From contig OW388303.1 of assembly GCA_936450465.1 (NCBI GenBank), positions 10,943,021 to 11,007,020 of the forward strand: a stretch of DNA of 64,000 nucleotides, written 5' to 3'. The DNA comes from Gibbula magus (Eukaryota > Mollusca > Gastropoda > Trochida > Trochidae). Positions 61,137-64,000 of the stretch are shown here, piece after piece. The position numbers and the translations under genes were made by a program. Under the pieces are notes generated by a model, which made no database searches, was not told where the DNA came from, and saw only the letters and a list, made by a program, of their open reading frames with translations. Position 1 is the first letter of the stretch; each line of letters starts with the position of its first letter.

Positions 61137-64000
61137 TAACATTGTTACTGCTACATCCACCATCGAAAGACATGTTGATGCTTGTCAGGTGTATTTCTGA
61201 AGCCGTGATCACATACCACCGAGATACATCAACAACATTACACCTACACTTTTCACTAATTGATTATATTAATATGAAAATTACCCAAATTACTCGTAAA
61301 TAAAATTGTTAGGTTATTATAAACTATCCAGCAAAACAACTATACCTACCGAATGCGATGTATCTTAATCTTTTGGTGATATTTACGACTCAAACATGGT
61401 TACATCACATCCCTAATTGTCTTACTACACTGATATTGTAAATTTTGAAACATTATCTGTTCCTGATCAGGGATATAATTTTATGATGCTGCTCATGTTA
61501 GTTCAAATGTTGTACATCGTTACTGACCAATCAGCACGTTCACTATTGTCACGTGAGTCGGAGAGAGAATACATTTTTTATTGGTAACATCAAAGATGTC
61601 ATAAAGAAATACACAATTATGAACTTCAAAAGCAACAAGAGGTTATGGTTAAACAAAACATAGATACAATTTAGTATTAAAAAAGTAATATATCCAGTTA
61701 AAATATGTTTATATGTTGACACATGAAACCAGCAAAATGGTAGTGATTAGTTCTTTTTGTAGAGTTATTTAGGATTCTGTTGTTACATGCGAATAGTATA
61801 AGTGTGACATGTTTTGAAATATTGATTTTCGTTATATCAGATCCAGATCAATTATCTTTAATGGGGCAGTAGATTGGGACATAACTTCGCGTTCTTCCAG
61901 CTTTCACTGGACAGTGTATCCATGTAGTTAAGGTAAAAAGTATTATTCCAAGGACCATGACCAACTCAATGAGGAAGATATATTTCACTACTGTGGTGAC
62001 ATAAGCATGAACAAATTGCTGACATCAGCTATTAATTGGATTTAAAAAAAAATTAAATGCCACTCAATAAGCAGACTGGGATGTTTGACTAATAGATGAT
62101 TGTGGGATGTCACAGTGATGGGACCTTTTTATACGAATACTACATGTTGAATGACGACATCAACTGCGTTCTGCTATTATTTTTCATAGTTGAACTTGAA
62201 GATAGATTGAGAAAAGTGACATTTGAAACATTGAGTTTTTAATGACTGATCATGTGTTGATACCAATATCAGTGAATAGATCAAGAAGAATTGTTTACCT
62301 TACATTTCTATGCAATGACAAAACAAACCGACTTCACAAGGCCATGTATTATAATGTTTCCTTGAAGAGACAGTTTATTGACTAATAAGATGTGTGAGCT
62401 GCAAGCTAGCATTCTCTCATTAATAAGTCATAAAACGAATACAATGCATATCAGATAATAATGGGTTGCCATATAACAACTTACATAAAATGAATTATTT
62501 GTTTCCAATAATCACTCAGTTATACGTGAAAGCCTAGTAATTTCCTATTTTTACATTCCTATTTATTTTCATGTAGATGGTCCTTGAACTCTGAAACTGA
62601 AGAGCTATTTGATTAGACAAATGTGGAGACAAGTCCCTCAGACCGGATGGGAAGCTTATTCCATTGAAATCAAACCGGATAGCTTTGACTGCAGCAATGC
62701 TGTCTGTCTTGAAGATGAATTAGATATAATTGGTGAGCGGAATTAACCACAATTGAATTTAGATCAAACAAACGAACTTTCCATCTCTCATAGATATACA
62801 TGTATGTTGGGTTGATAACATGGAACACACAACGATCTCTTTGGAGAAAAGAAATTCCATTGAAAATAATATAATTGGATTTTCCTTTATAAATTTGAAA
62901 TTCTTAAATAAAGAATTTATGCTACATTGCAGGCCTGTTAAAATGAACTTGTAAAATAGGTTCTAAGGGACAGTTTATATGGCAAAAAATTAAGGACTAG
63001 TCCGGAATTCCAAAGATATCATTGAATCCATTTTTATATCAAGGTATGAAATGAGTTTGATAGTTTGTTAGCCGAGTTTATAAAGATTCACATGATATGT
63101 TCATCTTGAAGTTCCACAGTTTTATCAAGACTCTTGCACGAACTAGGTGAGCTGGATATTCGAGCTAGTTTTCCTTTCAACGTGGTAAGACAATAGATTT
63201 GAATTAACATTTCAAGATTATACAAGCCATACTAAGCCATCAAATTTTCATTTCCATAGGACACCATATTACATTCATTTGATTCCATTGACTATTCAAA
63301 TACATAGTAGTTTCAAGAAGAGAGTCATTTAAAGACTTTAAAGTTTGTCATGTGAATACGTTTTCACATCTCCTTCCTTTGGTTCATGAATTCATCTGAC
63401 GAACTGACGAACATTTAAAAATAACCGAAACCAAATACATATTATTGAAAGAGAAGTATTTAATTTTCAAAAAGGATAATACATGAATGTGTTAAAGTTG
63501 ATTAGCAAATCCAATTCACGATGTTCGTTCAATAAGCAATTTGTTCCCAGCTAGACGATTGTCCGGTATCCTGGTTGATGTCTGCATGTTAACGCCATGC
63601 CCTTGGGTATTCAGTACACTCTGAATAAATGTTCATGTAATTCTTTGCTACATTCTACTGTATCGGTGGCAAAGCTCTGTCAATGCTGATGACGTCAAGG
63701 TAAACAAATGAAACACCCATAACTGACGGTTTTCGTGGGTATCGTTTCTCTGCTCGTCCATGCCTCATCTTGTCTGATGACCAACCGCTGTCTGCAAAGA
63801 CTTACAAGTCTGATGTAAGGTGTAACATACCTATAGCATTTTCTCTCTGCGGTGGAGTTGAACGATAAAGGTTTCCTGTTAATTACTGACTTCGTCACTG
63901 CCAACGAACATTTCACATTGGAATACGACCAAATACCAAATTCGTCTTATAATTATTTACTTGTTATGCAAACAATCATGCAAAGTTCAGAAAGTTGACA
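61137..64000 (+). repeat. recent segmental duplication, copy 2 (runs to the window end)
   Basis: Matches 50605-53422 throughout. Copy 2 has a 45-base addition around 62262-62310 (CAATATCAGTGAATAGATCA...) and lacks a few short segments of copy 1. It is still matching at base 64000, so its right border lies outside the window. Confidence 0.9.

Noticed and set aside
50605..64000. Giant LTR retrotransposon with 2.8-kb LTRs
   Set aside because: No TG...CA ends, primer-binding site, gag or LTR-type polymerase were seen; the only reverse transcriptase between the repeats is of LINE type and decayed.

Overview
The window is AT-rich, intron-bearing animal DNA. It shows TATA promoters, GT-AG introns, tRNA-derived SINEs, Tc1 transposases, a Penelope-like element with a GIY-YIG endonuclease, LINE fragments and many small inverted-repeat elements. 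The repeat mix and the one secreted repeat protein fit a marine invertebrate, possibly a mollusc. That is inference; no marker gene fixes the species.

Only one convincing host gene is present (about 1.86-3.06 kb). It has a TATA box, a non-coding first exon, one coding exon for a 113-residue secreted Arg/Gly/Tyr-rich protein with three 10-residue repeats, a 3'UTR intron and a polyA signal. Everything else is intergenic DNA built by duplication and transposition.

Layout: 3.1-15.7 kb holds SINEs, MITEs, foldback elements and microsatellites. From 15.7 to 44.3 kb lies an old direct duplication: unit A (about 15.74-33.7 kb) and unit B (about 33.8-44.3 kb). Both carry the same decayed Tc1 fragments and the same tRNA-derived SINE. 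Each has also gained private insertions. A has a Tc1 element with one frameshift (21.6-23.2 kb), a 3.7-kb TIR element with a palindrome array (24.26-28.0 kb) and about 2.8 kb of extra sequence at 17.8-20.6 kb. B has a 1.1-kb Penelope-like element (41.75-42.84 kb), a 59-bp-arm foldback with a 13-bp target duplication, and a TTAA MITE. Comparing A with B therefore gives empty sites and relative ages for the insertions.

From 44.5 to 64 kb there is a Penelope-type terminal fragment with hammerhead-like core motifs, a 125-bp satellite array (48.6-49.1 kb), a 0.5-kb TIR element (49.84-50.34 kb), and a recent direct duplication of at least 2.8 kb (50.6-53.4 and 61.1-64.0 kb). Between its copies sits a 3.2-kb TIR element (56.25-59.41 kb) enclosing two converging, decayed LINE reverse transcriptases.

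The signal I consider most novel is the 24.26-28.0 kb element. Its ends, and the sequence just inside both ends, are made of repeated copies of one 14-bp perfect palindrome.
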